The notes: a model not told the origin generated them from the sequence alone. A stretch of DNA of 64,000 nucleotides from Nonomuraea candida (GCF_000725485.1 NZ_KL647033.1:225432-289431), one strand, 5' to 3'. Counted from the stretch's first letter, positions 35,977 to 49,183 are shown. Numbers and translations are program-made.

Positions 35977-36996
35977 ATGCCTCGTTACGCGCTTCTGATC
36001 CTGCCTGCCTTCAACCGGGTCTACGGCGAGAGCTCCGTCCGGCTGACCCGCGCCGAGCTGGCCGTCTTCAGCGCGCGCGCCCTCGACGGCGAGATCTTGG
36101 ACAGCGCGGAGCGGCGGATCGGCGGGGTGCCCTACGTGACGTTCGAGACCGCGCGCCCGCTCGGCGAGCCCGACGTCCGGCTGCTGTCCAACCTCTCCTC
36201 CGTCTACGCGATCTTCGGCGTGGAGGGAGACCTGCTCAGGCCGCTGGAGATGCGCTCCCGCGACCGGCTGAGCAGCGACCTGATCACGATCCAGAAATAC
36301 GCCGGCAAGACCAACGAGCACTTCACCAAGCTGCTGCTCAACGTCACCGCGCTGGCCTCCGACAAGGGGCTGGGTGACGGCCTGTCGGTGTTCGACCCGT
36401 TGTGCGGCCGCGGCACGACGCTCAACCAGGCCCTCATGTACGGCTACGACGCCTACGGCATCGACGTGGACGGCAAGGACTTCGAGGCCTACAGCGGCTT
36501 CATCAAGACCTGGCTGCGCAACAGGCGGCTCAAGCACACGGCCGAGACCGTCCCGGTGCGCCGCGAGCGGGCGCTGGTGGGGCGGCGGTTCAACGTCACG
36601 TTCGGCCTGTCGAAGGAGGCCGTGAAGTCCGGTGACGTGCAGCGCCTGACGGTGGTCAACGCCGACACGCTCAAGAGCCGCGAGTTCTTCAAGCCGCGCT
36701 CGTTCGACGTCCTGGCCACCGACGCGCCCTACGGCGTGCAACACGGCAGCAAGGGCGGCGCCGGCCTGTCACGCAGCCCGCTGGAGCTGCTCGGCAGGTC
36801 CGTGCCCGTCTGGGCCGAGCTGCTGCGTCCCGGCGGCGCGATGGGCATCGCGTGGAACACCTACGGCGGCAAGAGCGCCGAGCTGGCCAGGATCCTCACC
36901 GACGCGGGCCTGGAGGTGATGGACTACCCCGACTTCGAGCACTGGGTGGACCAGGCGATCGTGCGCGACATCATCGTGGCCCGCAAACCGTCCTGA
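35977..36996 (+). CDS. TRM11-like RNA/DNA methyltransferase
   Basis: SAM-dependent methyltransferase of 339 residues. Motif I is VFDPLCGRGTTLNQAL (about 133-148), followed by YGIDVDGKD. The substrate-binding motif IV reads TDAPYGVQ instead of the usual (N/D)PP(Y/F) of N-methylating enzymes. The N-terminal 110 residues resemble the THUMP-like region of tRNA guanine-N2 methyltransferases but are weakly conserved. Starts 24 bp from the largest possible ribF frame, divergent from it and convergent with truB. Target RNA unknown. Confidence 0.82.
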   Translation: MPRYALLILPAFNRVYGESSVRLTRAELAVFSARALDGEILDSAERRIGGVPYVTFETARPLGEPDVRLLSNLSSVYAIFGVEGDLLRPLEMRSRDRLSSDLITIQKYAGKTNEHFTKLLLNVTALASDKGLGDGLSVFDPLCGRGTTLNQALMYGYDAYGIDVDGKDFEAYSGFIKTWLRNRRLKHTAETVPVRRERALVGRRFNVTFGLSKEAVKSGDVQRLTVVNADTLKSREFFKPRSFDVLATDAPYGVQHGSKGGAGLSRSPLELLGRSVPVWAELLRPGGAMGIAWNTYGGKSAELARILTDAGLEVMDYPDFEHWVDQAIVRDIIVARKPS

Positions 36997-37032
36997 CCGC
37001 CGCACGCGGACCGGCGGCCTCCTGACCGCCGC
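36991..37032. repeat. Duplicated stop-codon context of the methyltransferase
   Basis: TCCTGACCGCCGC occurs at the stop (36991-37003) and again at 37020-37032, 29 bp away, putting a second TGA in another frame. Confidence 0.75.
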
Positions 37033-37079
37033 GCGCCACACCGTCGCGAGCCGCCAAGCGGATGCCGCGGCCCGCGAAA

Positions 37080-37157
37080 CGGCTCATCCCCGCGGCTCAT
37101 CCCCGCGGCTCATCCCCGCGGCTCATCCCCGCGGCTCATCCCCACGGCTCATCCGAC
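37080..37157. repeat. 13-bp tandem array at truB stop codon
   Basis: Five copies of CGGCTCATCCCCG (37080-37144) followed by CGGCTCATCCGAC, which contains the truB stop codon (TCA 37149-37151, TGA on the minus strand). Every unit repeats that TGA, and the 13-bp period moves it through all frames. Confidence 0.9.
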
Positions 37158-38021
37158 GAAGACGGCGAGGGGCTTGGCCACCCGGCCCTGCTCCTCCACC
37201 AGCGCCAGCAGCTCACCCTCCGGACCGAACACGCCGATCGGCCCCGGCCCGAGCCCCACGGCAGGCAGCCGCCCGCCGTGCCCGATCACGCGCGCCTCCT
37301 CGGCCGCGACGTCCCTGCGCGGGAACGCCGCCGCCACCGCCTCGCCGATCGGCAGGATCACGCACTCCTCGGCGAGCCGCTCGACGCTCCTGGCCAGCGA
37401 CAGGTCGTAGGGGCCCACCCGCGTGCGCCGCAGCCTGGTCAGGTGCCCGCCCACCCCGAGCGCGTCGCCCAGGTCGCGGGCGAGCGAGCGGATGTAGGTG
37501 CCGCTGGAGCAGGTCACGACCGCGTCGACGTCGACGACGTCACCGTCCGCGCGGATGTCGAGCACGTCGAACGCCCGCACGGTGACGGGCCGCGCCCGCA
37601 GCTCGACCGCCTCGCCCGCCCGGGCCATCTTGTACGCCCGCTGCCCGTTCACCTTGATCGCGCTGACCTGCGGCGGGACCTGCATGATCTCGCCGGTCAG
37701 CGCCGCGACGCCCTTGTGCACCTCGGCCGCCGTGACGCCGGCCGCCGAGGCCGTGGCGACGACCTCGCCCTCGGCGTCGTCGGTGTTGGTGCGCACGCCG
37801 AGCCTGATGGTCGCTTCGTACACCTTCTCGGTCAGCGTCAGGTGCCCGAGCAGCCTGGTCGCCTTCTCCACGCCGACCACCAGCACGCCCGTCGCCATCG
37901 GGTCGAGCGTGCCGGCGTGGCCCACCCGGCGGGTGCCCGCGATGCGCCGCATCTTGGCCACCACGTCGTGCGAGGTCCACTCGCCCGGCTTGTCGACGAT
38001 GATCAGACCGCTCTCGGCCAT
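37149..38021 (-). CDS. truB: tRNA pseudouridine(55) synthase
   Basis: Protein of 290 residues that makes pseudouridine 55 in the T-loop of tRNAs. The catalytic Asp40 is in RVGHAGTLDPMATGVL; KPGEWTSHDVV, YKMARAGE and VTCSSGTYIRSLARDLG are standard TruB motifs, and a PUA-like tail follows. ATG overlaps the DHH gene stop by one base (TGATG). Its stop lies in a 13-bp tandem array. Last gene of the rimP-truB cluster. Confidence 0.96.
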   Translation of the reverse strand: MAESGLIIVDKPGEWTSHDVVAKMRRIAGTRRVGHAGTLDPMATGVLVVGVEKATRLLGHLTLTEKVYEATIRLGVRTNTDDAEGEVVATASAAGVTAAEVHKGVAALTGEIMQVPPQVSAIKVNGQRAYKMARAGEAVELRARPVTVRAFDVLDIRADGDVVDVDAVVTCSSGTYIRSLARDLGDALGVGGHLTRLRRTRVGPYDLSLARSVERLAEECVILPIGEAVAAAFPRRDVAAEEARVIGHGGRLPAVGLGPGPIGVFGPEGELLALVEEQGRVAKPLAVFVG

Positions 38022-39061
38022 CAGGAAACCTTCCCCAGCTCGCGCCGGAACTTCGCCATGGTCTCCTCCACGGTGTCGTAGGAGGTGTACCCGGCCGCGT
38101 TGTGATGGCCGCCGCCGCCCAGGGCCGCGCACACGGCGGCCACGTCGACGGCGCCCTTGGACCTGGTCGAGACCTGCCAGTCGCCGTGGTCGTCCTCCTT
38201 GAGCACGACCGCGACCTGCGCCTCGTCGGTGCGGCGCACGATGTCGATGATGCCTTCGAGCTCGGAGTACGGCAGCCCGTACGCGGCCCGGTCGACCCGC
38301 GACACGTACGTCCACACCAGCCCGCCCTCCAGCGTCACCCGCTCCAGGGCGTGGGCCAGCACCTTGAGGTAGCCGAACGGGGAACGGTCCCACAGCTCGC
38401 GGGCGATCTCGTCGGTGCGCAGCCCGGTCGCCACGAGCCTGGCCGCCATCTGGTGCACGGCGGGCGTGGTCGAGGAGTAGCGGAACGACCCGGTGTCGGT
38501 CACCAGCCCGGCGTACAGGCAGGTGGCGATGTCGCGGTCGAGCCGCCCGCCGAGCCGGTAGACGAGCTGCTCGGCCAGCATGGCGGTGGCCGCGGCCTGG
38601 GCGTCGATGAGGTCGAGCGTGCCGAACCCTGAGTTGGACGGATGGTGGTCGACCACGATCACCTCGCGCGCCGAGGCGGCGTTGGCGCCCAGCAGCCCGA
38701 CCCGCTCGAACGTCGAGCAGTCGAAGACGATCATCAGCTCGGGCGCCGCCGGGTAGTCGTCCGGCGGCACCAGCATCTCCTGCCCGGGCAGGAAGCGCAG
38801 CAGCCTGGGCACCGCGAAGTGCCGGTCGCCGAAGGAGGCCACCACCCGCTTGCCCATCGCGCGCAGCACGAACCCGACGGCCAGCATCGACCCGAGCGCG
38901 TCACCGTCGGGCGTCACGTGGCAGGCCAGCGCGACCTCGTCGGTCTGGCCGATCAGCCGCAGCGCCCGGTCCCACGAGGACTCGGGGATCGGGCCGCCGT
39001 CCGCCGGACGCCGCTCCAGGCTGGCCGGGCGGTCGGCCCTGTCGCGCACGTCGGGCGTCAC
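38021..39061 (-). CDS. DHH family phosphoesterase (NrnA-like)
   Basis: Protein of 346 residues. The DHH domain has [11 protein letters not shown] (about 48-58), [10 protein letters not shown] and the DHH motif [10 protein letters not shown]; the DHHA1 domain ends [11 protein letters not shown]. Members are oligoribonuclease/pAp phosphatases (NrnA) or cyclic-di-AMP/pGpG hydrolases. Position between rbfA and truB is typical for actinobacteria. GTG start overlaps the rbfA stop by 4 bases. Confidence 0.93.
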   Translation of the reverse strand: MTPDVRDRADRPASLERRPADGGPIPESSWDRALRLIGQTDEVALACHVTPDGDALGSMLAVGFVLRAMGKRVVASFGDRHFAVPRLLRFLPGQEMLVPPDDYPAAPELMIVFDCSTFERVGLLGANAASAREVIVVDHHPSNSGFGTLDLIDAQAAATAMLAEQLVYRLGGRLDRDIATCLYAGLVTDTGSFRYSSTTPAVHQMAARLVATGLRTDEIARELWDRSPFGYLKVLAHALERVTLEGGLVWTYVSRVDRAAYGLPYSELEGIIDIVRRTDEAQVAVVLKEDDHGDWQVSTRSKGAVDVAAVCAALGGGGHHNAAGYTSYDTVEETMAKFRRELGKVS

Positions 39062-39528
39062 GCCTGATCGTCCCTGCCGCTCTCCGCGCCGAGCTCGGCG
39101 TCCTCCTCCTCGTCGGGCTTGCGGTAGGGATCGGGCTCGCCGGCGTAGGAGGCGGTCTGGGCCTGCTTGGCCACCTCGGCGTCGCGCGCCCGCGCCGCCA
39201 TGATCAGGTCGTCCAGGTGGCGCGCGCTGTCGGGCAGGGGGTCGTGCTTGAACGTCAGCGTCGGGGCGAAGCGCACCCCGGTCTGCCGGCCGACCTCCGA
39301 GCGGATGATCCCCTTGGCGCTTTCGAGGGCGGCGGCGCTGTCGGCCCGCTCCGCCTCCGAGCCGAACACCGTGTAGAACACGGTCGCGTCGCGCAGGTCA
39401 GCGGTGACGCGGGTGTCGGTCACGGTGACGAAGCCCAGACGCGGGTCCTTGATCCGGCGCTCCAGCATCTCGGCGACGATCTGCTGGATGCGGTCGGCGA
39501 GCTTGCGCGCTCGTGCTGCATCCACCAT
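39058..39528 (-). CDS. rbfA: Ribosome-binding factor A
   Basis: Protein of 156 residues that binds the 30S subunit during 16S rRNA maturation. The KH-like core includes [34 protein letters not shown] and [10 protein letters not shown]. The C-terminal 35 residues are an acidic low-complexity extension ([12 protein letters not shown]). GGGGGAG precedes the ATG. In the rimP-truB cluster. Confidence 0.95.
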   Translation of the reverse strand: MVDAARARKLADRIQQIVAEMLERRIKDPRLGFVTVTDTRVTADLRDATVFYTVFGSEAERADSAAALESAKGIIRSEVGRQTGVRFAPTLTFKHDPLPDSARHLDDLIMAARARDAEVAKQAQTASYAGEPDPYRKPDEEEDAELGAESGRDDQA

Positions 39529-39567
39529 GTTCGCTCCCCCTCACGCACGACCTGGCCGTGCAGTCGT

Positions 39568-39864
39568 TCAATCTTCGTCGTTGTAGAGCCGGTGCCGGGC
39601 CGACAGCAGCTCGATCTCGGGGCGGAAGGCCACCATGCGCTCGCAGGCGTCCAGCACCTCCTTGCAGTTACCCGCGGAGGCGGAAACGACCGCCACGCCG
39701 ACCTCGGCTCTGCGATGCAGGTCGAGATGTCCGGTCTCAGCCACCGCGATGCCGGGATAACGGCGCTGCAGCTCGGCGATCAGCGGGCGTACGACAGAGC
39801 GCTTCTGCTTCAGCGACCTGACGTCGCCGAGCAGAATGTCCAGGGTCAGAGCACCCACATACAT
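39568..39864 (-). CDS. DUF503 domain protein
   Basis: Protein of 98 residues with the ferredoxin-like DUF503 fold (MYVGALTLDILLGDVRSLKQKRSVVRPLI; AETGHLDLHRRAEVGVAVVS). It regularly lies between infB and rbfA in high-GC Gram-positives, suggesting a ribosome- or RNA-related role that is not established. ATG 39864 is preferred over an upstream in-frame ATG because homology begins at MYVGAL. Confidence 0.9.
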   Translation of the reverse strand: MYVGALTLDILLGDVRSLKQKRSVVRPLIAELQRRYPGIAVAETGHLDLHRRAEVGVAVVSASAGNCKEVLDACERMVAFRPEIELLSARHRLYNDED

Positions 39865-39984
39865 CGTTGGCAACCACCGCTTGGCCTGGTGTGGTGGACG
39901 CACGACCGGCCTGCTGCGGTGGGGACCAGGCCAGGGCGTGCGAGAGGCGCCCGGCGGATGTCCCGCCGGGCGCCCGGCCGCGCG

Positions 39985-43092
<3,108 letters not shown>

Positions 43093-43217
43093 TGCACTCC
43101 CTTACTCGGCCCGGGAGGCTGGCTGTGCCGTCCGGACCGTCGCTACCTTGACGTCTTCATCGCCGCGTGCTCATCAGGCGCTCATAGCAATCTGACTCCG
43201 CCCATCAACTCGGCGTC

Positions 43218-43517
43218 CTACATGACATTTCGTGGTTCTCCCTCCAGGTGCGCCCGCACGGGCGACACGTCAAGCGGCCCCGGCACGCGGAACGCGCGCG
43301 GGAACGCTCGGCGCCGCTCGGCAAGCTCCAGACAGCTCAAGGACGGGTGCAGCGATGCACCGCGGCCAGGAAGCCGTCCTCGCAGGTCAGGGACCACATG
43401 GTCCTCGACCCGCACCAGGCGGAGCAGCTCGGACTTAGCCTCGCGAACCCTGCAGCCCACACAGGTGCGCTGTGGGACCGCTTGGCCACCATATTCCAGC
43501 TTACCGTGTTGACGCAT
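43218..43517 (-). CDS. ylxR: YlxR/DUF448 RNA-binding protein
   Basis: Protein of 99 residues between nusA and infB. The family core [20 protein letters not shown] and [20 protein letters not shown] are clear, so it belongs to the DUF448 RNA-binding family (YlxR), implicated in RNase P or transcriptional regulation in Bacillus. The ATG overlaps the nusA 3' end by 17 bases. Confidence 0.93.
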   Translation of the reverse strand: MRQHGKLEYGGQAVPQRTCVGCRVREAKSELLRLVRVEDHVVPDLRGRLPGRGASLHPSLSCLELAERRRAFPRAFRVPGPLDVSPVRAHLEGEPRNVM

Positions 43518-44505
43518 CTACGGAACCGGCGGCATCTTCGGCTTGGGTGTCCGGCCGGATGTCGATCCGCCACCCCGTGAGCCTCGCGGCGAGCCGGGCG
43601 TTCTGCCCTTCTTTCCCGATCGCCAGCGAGAGCTGGTAGTCGGGCACGGTGACTCGCGCGACGCGGCCCTCGAGGTCGAGAACCTCGACGTGGGAAACAC
43701 GCGCGGGCGACAGCGCATTCCCCACGAACTCTCCCGGGTCCTCCGACCAGTCGATGATGTCGATCTTCTCGCCGTGCAGCTCGGTCATCACGTTGCGGAC
43801 GCGCGAGCCCATCGGCCCGATGCACGCGCCCTTGGCGTTGACGCCCGGCTTGCGCGACCTGACGGCGATCTTCGTACGGTGACCCGCCTCGCGCGCCACC
43901 GCCGCGATCTCCACGGTGCCGTCGGCGATCTCCGGCACCTCCAGCGCGAACAGCTTCTTGACCAGCCCGGGATGCGTGCGCGACAGCGTGACCGAGGGGC
44001 CCTTGTGCCCCTTCTTCACCTGCACCACGTAGGCGCGGATGCGCTCGCCGTGCACGTATTCCTCGCCCGGGACCTGCTCGGCGTGCGGCAGCACGGCCTC
44101 GATCTTGCCCAGGTCGACCAGCACCAACCGGGGGTCCTTGCCCTGCTGGATGACGCCGGAGACCAGCTCGCCCTCGCGGCTGGCGAACTCGCCGAAGTTG
44201 ATCTCGTCTTCCGCGTCGCGCAGCTGCTGCAGGATGACCTGCTTGGCGGTGGTCGCGGCGATCCGGCTGAAGTTGCCGGGAGTGTCGTCGAACTCCCTGA
44301 CGACCTCGCCGTCCTCGTCCAGCTCGGCGGCCCAGATCGTGACGTGGCCGCTGCCCCGGTCGAGCTCCGCCCGCGCCTTGGGCGCGGCGCCGTCGGTGCG
44401 GAAGTACGCGATCAGCAGCGCGTCTTCGATCGCCTTGACGACCAGGTCGAAGGAGATGTCCTTCTCCCGCTCCAGGCTGCGCAGGACGCTCATGTCGATG
44501 TCCAC
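43501..44505 (-). CDS. nusA: Transcription termination/antitermination factor NusA
   Basis: RNA polymerase-binding factor of 334 residues, the compact actinobacterial form without C-terminal AR repeats. N-terminal domain (1-115), S1 domain near [29 protein letters not shown]1 with [20 protein letters not shown] and KH2 with [21 protein letters not shown] start with GGGGGAG upstream. Located 12 bp after rimP. Confidence 0.96.
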   Translation of the reverse strand: MDIDMSVLRSLEREKDISFDLVVKAIEDALLIAYFRTDGAAPKARAELDRGSGHVTIWAAELDEDGEVVREFDDTPGNFSRIAATTAKQVILQQLRDAEDEINFGEFASREGELVSGVIQQGKDPRLVLVDLGKIEAVLPHAEQVPGEEYVHGERIRAYVVQVKKGHKGPSVTLSRTHPGLVKKLFALEVPEIADGTVEIAAVAREAGHRTKIAVRSRKPGVNAKGACIGPMGSRVRNVMTELHGEKIDIIDWSEDPGEFVGNALSPARVSHVEVLDLEGRVARVTVPDYQLSLAIGKEGQNARLAARLTGWRIDIRPDTQAEDAAGSVDASTR

Positions 44506-44517
44506 GACGGCTCCCCC

Positions 44518-45003
44518 TTAGCCTTCGTCGCCGTCGACGTCGTCGAAGCGGCGGAATTCCACCTGCACCCGTCCGCGGGTCAGGCTCTCGTAGTCAAGTC
44601 TGCGCGCCGTGCCGGCGACGTCGAGGTCGACGCCGCTCTCGTCGGCGGCCAGGATGCGGCCCTCCACCACGGTGCCGTCCGTCAGCTCCGCCTTCACCAG
44701 CCGCTTGGCCGCACGGCGCCAGTGGCGCGGCTCGGTGAGCGGGCGATCGACGCCCGGTGAGGAGACCTCCAGCGTGTAGGCCGTCTGGCCCATCGCGTCG
44801 TCCTCGTCCAGCGCCGTGGAGACGGCCTGGCTCACGTCGGCCACGTCGTCGAGGCTCACGCCGCCGTCGCGATCGACGATCACGCGTAGCAGCCGTCTTC
44901 TGCCCGCCTGGGTGACCGTGATGTCCTCCAGGTCGAGGCCCTCCGCGCTGACCACGGGCTCCAGGAGCTTCATCAGGTGGTCGCGGGGTGATGCGCTGCC
45001 CAT
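44518..45003 (-). CDS. rimP: Ribosome maturation factor RimP
   Basis: Protein of 161 residues from ATG 45003, which has AGGGGAGG 5 bases upstream; an in-frame start at 45024 adds seven residues without a ribosome site. The alpha-beta domain (HLMKLLEPVVSAEGLDLEDI, RVIVDRDGGVSLDDVADVSQAVS) and YTLEVSSPGVDRPLTEP are conserved; the C-terminal SH3-like domain follows. First gene of the rimP-nusA-ylxR-infB-DUF503-rbfA-DHH-truB cluster; assists 30S assembly. Confidence 0.95.
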   Translation of the reverse strand: MGSASPRDHLMKLLEPVVSAEGLDLEDITVTQAGRRRLLRVIVDRDGGVSLDDVADVSQAVSTALDEDDAMGQTAYTLEVSSPGVDRPLTEPRHWRRAAKRLVKAELTDGTVVEGRILAADESGVDLDVAGTARRLDYESLTRGRVQVEFRRFDDVDGDEG

Positions 45004-45234
45004 ATCGACCTCCCCTATTGTCATGTCTCAGCCGGGCGGACCTCGCCTCTGGCTCTCCGCCGTCTGGCCGCACAGCCAGCGACGACAGTTGACACCCTAT
45101 CCGTATGAGGGCACGGAGAGAGCGCCACTCGTCATGGTCGAATGGCGGAGCGTCGCCGGACGGCTGTCGCGGGCACTGGCCGTACGATGCTACCGAGGCC
45201 CTGGCAGGTCAGTGACAACTGGAGGTTCGAGTCC

Positions 45235-45726
45235 GTGCGCGCGCGTCAGCTCTCCCGGCGAGCCCTGCTGGCGGGCGGAGCGGCCGCTCTGACCGCCTGC
45301 AGCGCGCCGGGCCCGTCGCGGCAGCCGCCCGTCCCGGCGCCCGACTCGCCGGAGACCGTCCTGTTGAAAGAGCTCATCGCGGAGAAGGAACGCACCATCG
45401 CGCTCTACACGTCCCTGATCTCGTCGGGGAAGTCCGACCAGCTCGTGCCGTTCCGTGACCGCCACCAGGCCCATCTCGACGAGTTGCGCAAGCACGTGCC
45501 CGCCGCCTCCTCGGCGTCGCCGTCCGCGCCCGTCTCGGCCTCTCCCTCCGCTACCGCCCGTTCAGGGGCCAAGCCGTCGTTGTCGCGGCTGCGGGAGCTG
45601 GAGGGCAAGGCCGCCGCGGCGCGTCCCCGCCAGCTCGCCGCGGTCTCGCCCGGGGTGGCCCAGCTCATCGCCAGCATCGGGGCCTGCGAGGCCGCCCACG
45701 TCGCCGCCCTGCCGAGGTCGCTGTGA
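45235..45726 (+). CDS. Lipoprotein with ferritin-like (DUF4439-type) region
   Basis: Protein of 163 residues from GTG 45235, 9 bases after GGAGG. The first residues form a lipoprotein or Tat-type signal: RQLSRRALLAGGAAALTACS, with lipobox LTAC making Cys lipidated. After a Pro/Ser linker, LLKELIAEKERTIALYTSLI and FRDRHQAHLDELRKHVP show E/H-rich helices of a ferritin-like half; a second helical segment follows. It overlaps the next gene by 4 bases (GTGA). Surface function unknown; such pairs precede proS in many actinobacteria. Confidence 0.75.
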   Translation: MRARQLSRRALLAGGAAALTACSAPGPSRQPPVPAPDSPETVLLKELIAEKERTIALYTSLISSGKSDQLVPFRDRHQAHLDELRKHVPAASSASPSAPVSASPSATARSGAKPSLSRLRELEGKAAAARPRQLAAVSPGVAQLIASIGACEAAHVAALPRSL

Positions 45727-46337
45727 GCGGCGCGGAAGCCGCCGGCCCCGGCGGCGTCGCAGCAGGCGGCGCGCGGGCCACCGGGCCCCGCGGCGTCGCC
45801 GTGAACGGCGCGGGGGCCGCCGGCCCCGGCGGTGTCGTGAGGGGCGCGCGGGGCGCCGGCACCGCCGATCCCGGCGACCTCGAGAAGTTGCGCAAGGCGC
45901 TGGCGGCGGAGCACGCGGCGCTGTTCGCGTACGGGCTGCTGGGGGCCCGCACGTCGGGAGAGGTGCGGGCGAAGATGACCGCCGCCTTCGAGTCGCACCG
46001 GGCCAGGCGCGACCAGCTGCGCACCCGCATCACGGCGCTGGGCGGCAAGCCCGCCGAGCCCGACGCCTCCTACGCGCTGCCGTTCTTCCCCTCCGGCACG
46101 GCGCTGGCCGTCAAGCTGGCGGTGCACCTGGAGAGCGGGGTGGCGGCGGCCTACCTGGAGCTGGCCGCCGCGCGCGACCCGGAGCTGCGCCGGCAGGCGG
46201 CGCTGGCCATGCAGGAGGCGGTCACCCGCTCCTACTCCTTCCGCCCCGACCCGCCCGCGGCCTTCCCCGGCATGCCGCCGGCCCCCGCGTCGCCCCCACC
46301 CTCGCCCCCGCCCTCCGCGGGCCAGATGGGCAACTAG
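45723..46337 (+). CDS. DUF4439 ferritin-like domain protein
   Basis: Protein of 204 residues. A Gly/Ala-rich 45-residue N-terminal stretch precedes the DUF4439 helices (LRKALAAEHAALFAYGLLGAR, ESHRARRDQLRTRITALGG, LAVKLAVHLESGVAAAYLELAAA), containing the His/Glu pattern of ferritin-like proteins; the tail is Pro-rich. GTG start, translationally coupled to the lipoprotein. Metal binding is plausible but not shown. Convergent with proS. Confidence 0.85.
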   Translation: MSGAEAAGPGGVAAGGARATGPRGVAVNGAGAAGPGGVVRGARGAGTADPGDLEKLRKALAAEHAALFAYGLLGARTSGEVRAKMTAAFESHRARRDQLRTRITALGGKPAEPDASYALPFFPSGTALAVKLAVHLESGVAAAYLELAAARDPELRRQAALAMQEAVTRSYSFRPDPPAAFPGMPPAPASPPPSPPPSAGQMGN

Positions 46338-46406
46338 GCCGGACAGCCGGCGGGGCCGGGCAGGCCGGCCTTGGCGGGGGCAGGCGGTGCGGGCGGCCGA
46401 AAGGGA

Positions 46407-48152
46407 TCAGGCCGTGATGGAGGCGAGGATGCGGTCGGCGGCCTCGGCGAGGGGGATCTCGGACTTCTCGCCCGAGACGCGGTCGCGCAGCTCCACGACG
46501 CCCTGTGACAGGCCGCGCCCGACGACCACGATCGTCGGCAGGCCGAGCAGCTCGGCGTCCTTGAACTTCACGCCGGGCGAGACCTGCGGCCGGTCGTCCA
46601 CCAGCACCCGCAGCCCGCGCGACTCCAGCTCCGCCCCCAGCTGCAGGGCGGCCTCCACCTGGTTCTCCTTGCCCGTGCCGACGATGTGCACGTCGGCGGG
46701 CGCGACCTCGCGCGGCCACACGAGCCCGAGCGCGTCGTGCGCCTGCTCGGCGATGACCGCCACCGCGCGGGAGACGCCGATGCCGTAGGAGCCCATGGTG
46801 ATGCGGATGGGCTTGCCGTCGGGGCCGAGGGCGTCGAGACCGGCGGCGTCGGCGTATTTGCGGCCGAGCTGGAAGATGTGGCCGATCTCGATGCCCCGGT
46901 CGATGGACAGCTCGGAGCCGCAGCGCGGGCAGGGGTCGCCGGCGCGCACCTCGGCGGCCTCGATCGTGCCGTCGGGGACGAAGTCGCGGCCGGCGACCAC
47001 GTTGGCGGCGTGCTTGCCGGGCTCGTTGGCGCCGGTGACCCAGGAGGTGCCGGTGACGACGCGGGGGTCGACGAGGTAGCGGATGCCGAGCTCGCGCAGG
47101 ATCTGCGGGCCGATGTAGCCGCGTACGAGGCCGGGGTGCTTGGCGAAGTCGGCGGCCTCGAAGATGGCGGGCTCGCCGGGCGACAGCGCCGCCTCCAGGC
47201 GCTTGAAGTCCACCTCGCGGTCGCCGGGCACGCCGATGACCAGCGTCTCGGTCTTGTCGGAGCCGGGCGTGACGACCTTGACGACGACGTTCTTGAGCGT
47301 GTCGGCGGCGGTGATGGACAGGCCGTGGTGCTCGTTGACGTAGGAGACCAGGGTCTCGATGGTCGGCGTGTCGGGGGTGTCCATGACGCGCGGCGCGGGG
47401 GCGTCGTCGGTGGCGCGGGGGGCGGGCGCGGTCGTCACGACGGCCTCGGCGTTGGCCGCGTAGCCGCACGAGCGGCAGGACACGAACGTGTCCTCGCCGG
47501 TGGGCGTGGGCGCCAGGAACTCCTCGGAGGCGGAGCCGCCCATCGCGCCCGACTGGGCAAAGACGATCTTGTAGTCGATGCCGAGGCGGTCGAACGTCCT
47601 GATGTAGGTCTCGCGGTGCTGCTCGTAGGAGCGCTTGAGACCGTCGTCGTCGAGGTCGAAGGAGTAGGAGTCCTTCATCAGGAACTCCCGGCCCCGCAGG
47701 ATGCCCGCCCTGGGCCGCGCCTCGTCCCGGTATTTGGTCTGAATTTGGTAAAGGGTGACCGGATAGTCCTTGTAGGAGGAATATTCGCTCTTGACCATGT
47801 CGGCGAAGAGCTCCTCGTGGGTGGGGCCGAGGAGATAGTCGGCGCCCTTGCGGTCCTGGAGGCGGAACAGCGTGTCGCCGTATTCGGTCCAGCGGCCGGT
47901 CGCCTCGTAGTATTCGCGGGGCAGCAGGGCGGGGAAGAGCACTTCCTGGCCGCCCATGCGGTTCATCTCCTCGCGGACGATCCTGGCGACGTTTTCCAGC
48001 ACCATCTTGCCGAGGGGAAGCCAGGAATAGATGCCGGGCGCCACGCGGCGGACGTAGCCGGCGCGGACGAGGAGCTTGTGGCTCGGCACTTCCGCGTCTG
48101 CCGGGTCGTCCCGCAGGGTGCGAAGAAACAACGACGACATGCGCAGCAACAC
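46407..48152 (-). CDS. proS: Prolyl-tRNA synthetase
   Basis: Class II aminoacyl-tRNA synthetase of 581 residues, bacterial type with an INS editing insertion (about 230-395, containing [13 protein letters not shown] and the [11 protein letters not shown] region). Motif 2 is [25 protein letters not shown] ([19 protein letters not shown]), motif 3 is [17 protein letters not shown]; anticodon-binding domain follows. GTG start with AAGGAG 5 bases upstream. Separated from rimP by the ferritin-like pair. Confidence 0.96.
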   Translation of the reverse strand: MLLRMSSLFLRTLRDDPADAEVPSHKLLVRAGYVRRVAPGIYSWLPLGKMVLENVARIVREEMNRMGGQEVLFPALLPREYYEATGRWTEYGDTLFRLQDRKGADYLLGPTHEELFADMVKSEYSSYKDYPVTLYQIQTKYRDEARPRAGILRGREFLMKDSYSFDLDDDGLKRSYEQHRETYIRTFDRLGIDYKIVFAQSGAMGGSASEEFLAPTPTGEDTFVSCRSCGYAANAEAVVTTAPAPRATDDAPAPRVMDTPDTPTIETLVSYVNEHHGLSITAADTLKNVVVKVVTPGSDKTETLVIGVPGDREVDFKRLEAALSPGEPAIFEAADFAKHPGLVRGYIGPQILRELGIRYLVDPRVVTGTSWVTGANEPGKHAANVVAGRDFVPDGTIEAAEVRAGDPCPRCGSELSIDRGIEIGHIFQLGRKYADAAGLDALGPDGKPIRITMGSYGIGVSRAVAVIAEQAHDALGLVWPREVAPADVHIVGTGKENQVEAALQLGAELESRGLRVLVDDRPQVSPGVKFKDAELLGLPTIVVVGRGLSQGVVELRDRVSGEKSEIPLAEAADRILASITA

Positions 48153-48348
48153 GGCTACTCCTTGCTCGAACCCGGATGTGAAGGACTACAGGCTATCGAG
48201 TCGGAGGAGCGCCGCGCGCGGGCTTATCAGGGCCCCTTCGGCGGGACGATCTCCCCGGCGCACGCGGGACGATCTCGCCGGCGCACGCGGAGCGATCTCC
48301 GCGCCTGCACCGGGCCGGCTTCCGGAAGCGCGCCGGGCCGGGCGTACG

Positions 48349-48424
48349 CGGTCAGACCGCCGGAGGGATCCAGCCCGCCACGAACGCGGTCAGACCGCCA
48401 GGGGGATCCAGCCCGCCACGAACG
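48349..48424. repeat. 38-bp direct repeat at membrane-protein stop codon
   Basis: GCGGTCAGACCGCC, GGGGATCCAGCCCGCCACGA occurs at 48349 and 48387 with two differences. The second copy holds the gene's stop codon (TCA 48390-48392); the first supplies another TGA 38 bp further on, in a different frame. Confidence 0.85.
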
Positions 48425-49061
48425 CCGCCAGGCCCACCGTGAACAGGCCCGCGAACACCGCCGACAGCGCCAGCGCCCGCACCCGCCCCCGCGTGTTCCT
48501 GCGCAGCAGGACCACCAGCACCACCGAGGCCAGCCCGACCACCATCGCCGGCCCCGGCCAGAACGACTGCTCGCTGTCGATGAACCCCGGGGTCGACCGG
48601 TCCACCACGTCGGCGATCAGCGCCGCGCCCACCGCGCCGGCGGCCACGTCGCCCCAGCCGTCCTGCCTGCGCGTGAAGTGGGCCAGCAGGCCGAGGGCGA
48701 CGAGCAGGACGAGCGTCCAGTTGAGCCCGGCGGCGCTGCCGCCGATGATGTCGAAGGCGTCCTGCCCGCGCAGCGCGCTTGCGCCCATGGCGGCCACCAG
48801 CGTCGACACCGCCGCCAGGAACGTGGTCAGCAGCGCCCAGGAGAGCCCCGACGCGCTCGCGCCGACGGCCAGCGACAGAGCGAGATAGGCGTACGGGTCG
48901 TAGATCTGGCCGAGCCAGCCGGGGCCGGCGCCGGAAACGAGCGCGCCGAGCAGACCGACGGCCAGCCCACCGAGAAAGGCCGCCAGCAAATGGCGTTCGA
49001 TGGCGCGCTGACGCCGGTCGTATTCGGCGAAGTCGGCGTAGTCGATCGTGGTGTTGTTCAT
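48390..49061 (-). CDS. Multi-pass membrane protein of unknown function
   Basis: Protein of 223 residues from ATG 49061, preceded by AGGGA; ATG 49067 is close to the ribosome site but in frame too. A short N-terminal tail with charged residues (DYADFAEYDRRQRAIERHLL) precedes seven hydrophobic segments between about 30 and 220. No family recognised. It is divergent from the acyl-CoA dehydrogenase; the 3' end is duplicated downstream. Confidence 0.7.
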   Translation of the reverse strand: MNNTTIDYADFAEYDRRQRAIERHLLAAFLGGLAVGLLGALVSGAGPGWLGQIYDPYAYLALSLAVGASASGLSWALLTTFLAAVSTLVAAMGASALRGQDAFDIIGGSAAGLNWTLVLLVALGLLAHFTRRQDGWGDVAAGAVGAALIADVVDRSTPGFIDSEQSFWPGPAMVVGLASVVLVVLLRRNTRGRVRALALSAVFAGLFTVGLAAFVAGWIPLAV

Positions 49062-49171
49062 GTCCATTCCCTGGTCAACCCCTCCCCCCTCAACGTTTGG
49101 GGATGACCACATCGAGATTATGCGAACGTCCAGAAAAGGCAAATTTCGGTCATCTCCCCGCCAAAACGAGC

Positions 49172-49183
49172 AACCGCTTGGTT
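49172..49183. promoter_or_regulatory. Possible half-site of a TetR-type operator
   Basis: AACCGCTTGGTT is an imperfect palindrome 12 bp upstream of the acyl-CoA dehydrogenase start. It contains CGCTTGGT, one arm of the palindrome at 50922. Confidence 0.35.

Noticed and set aside
45221..45237. tRNA-like GGTTCGAGTCC sequence
   Set aside because: The flanking bases cannot form the T-stem or the rest of a cloverleaf; it is the leader of the lipoprotein gene.
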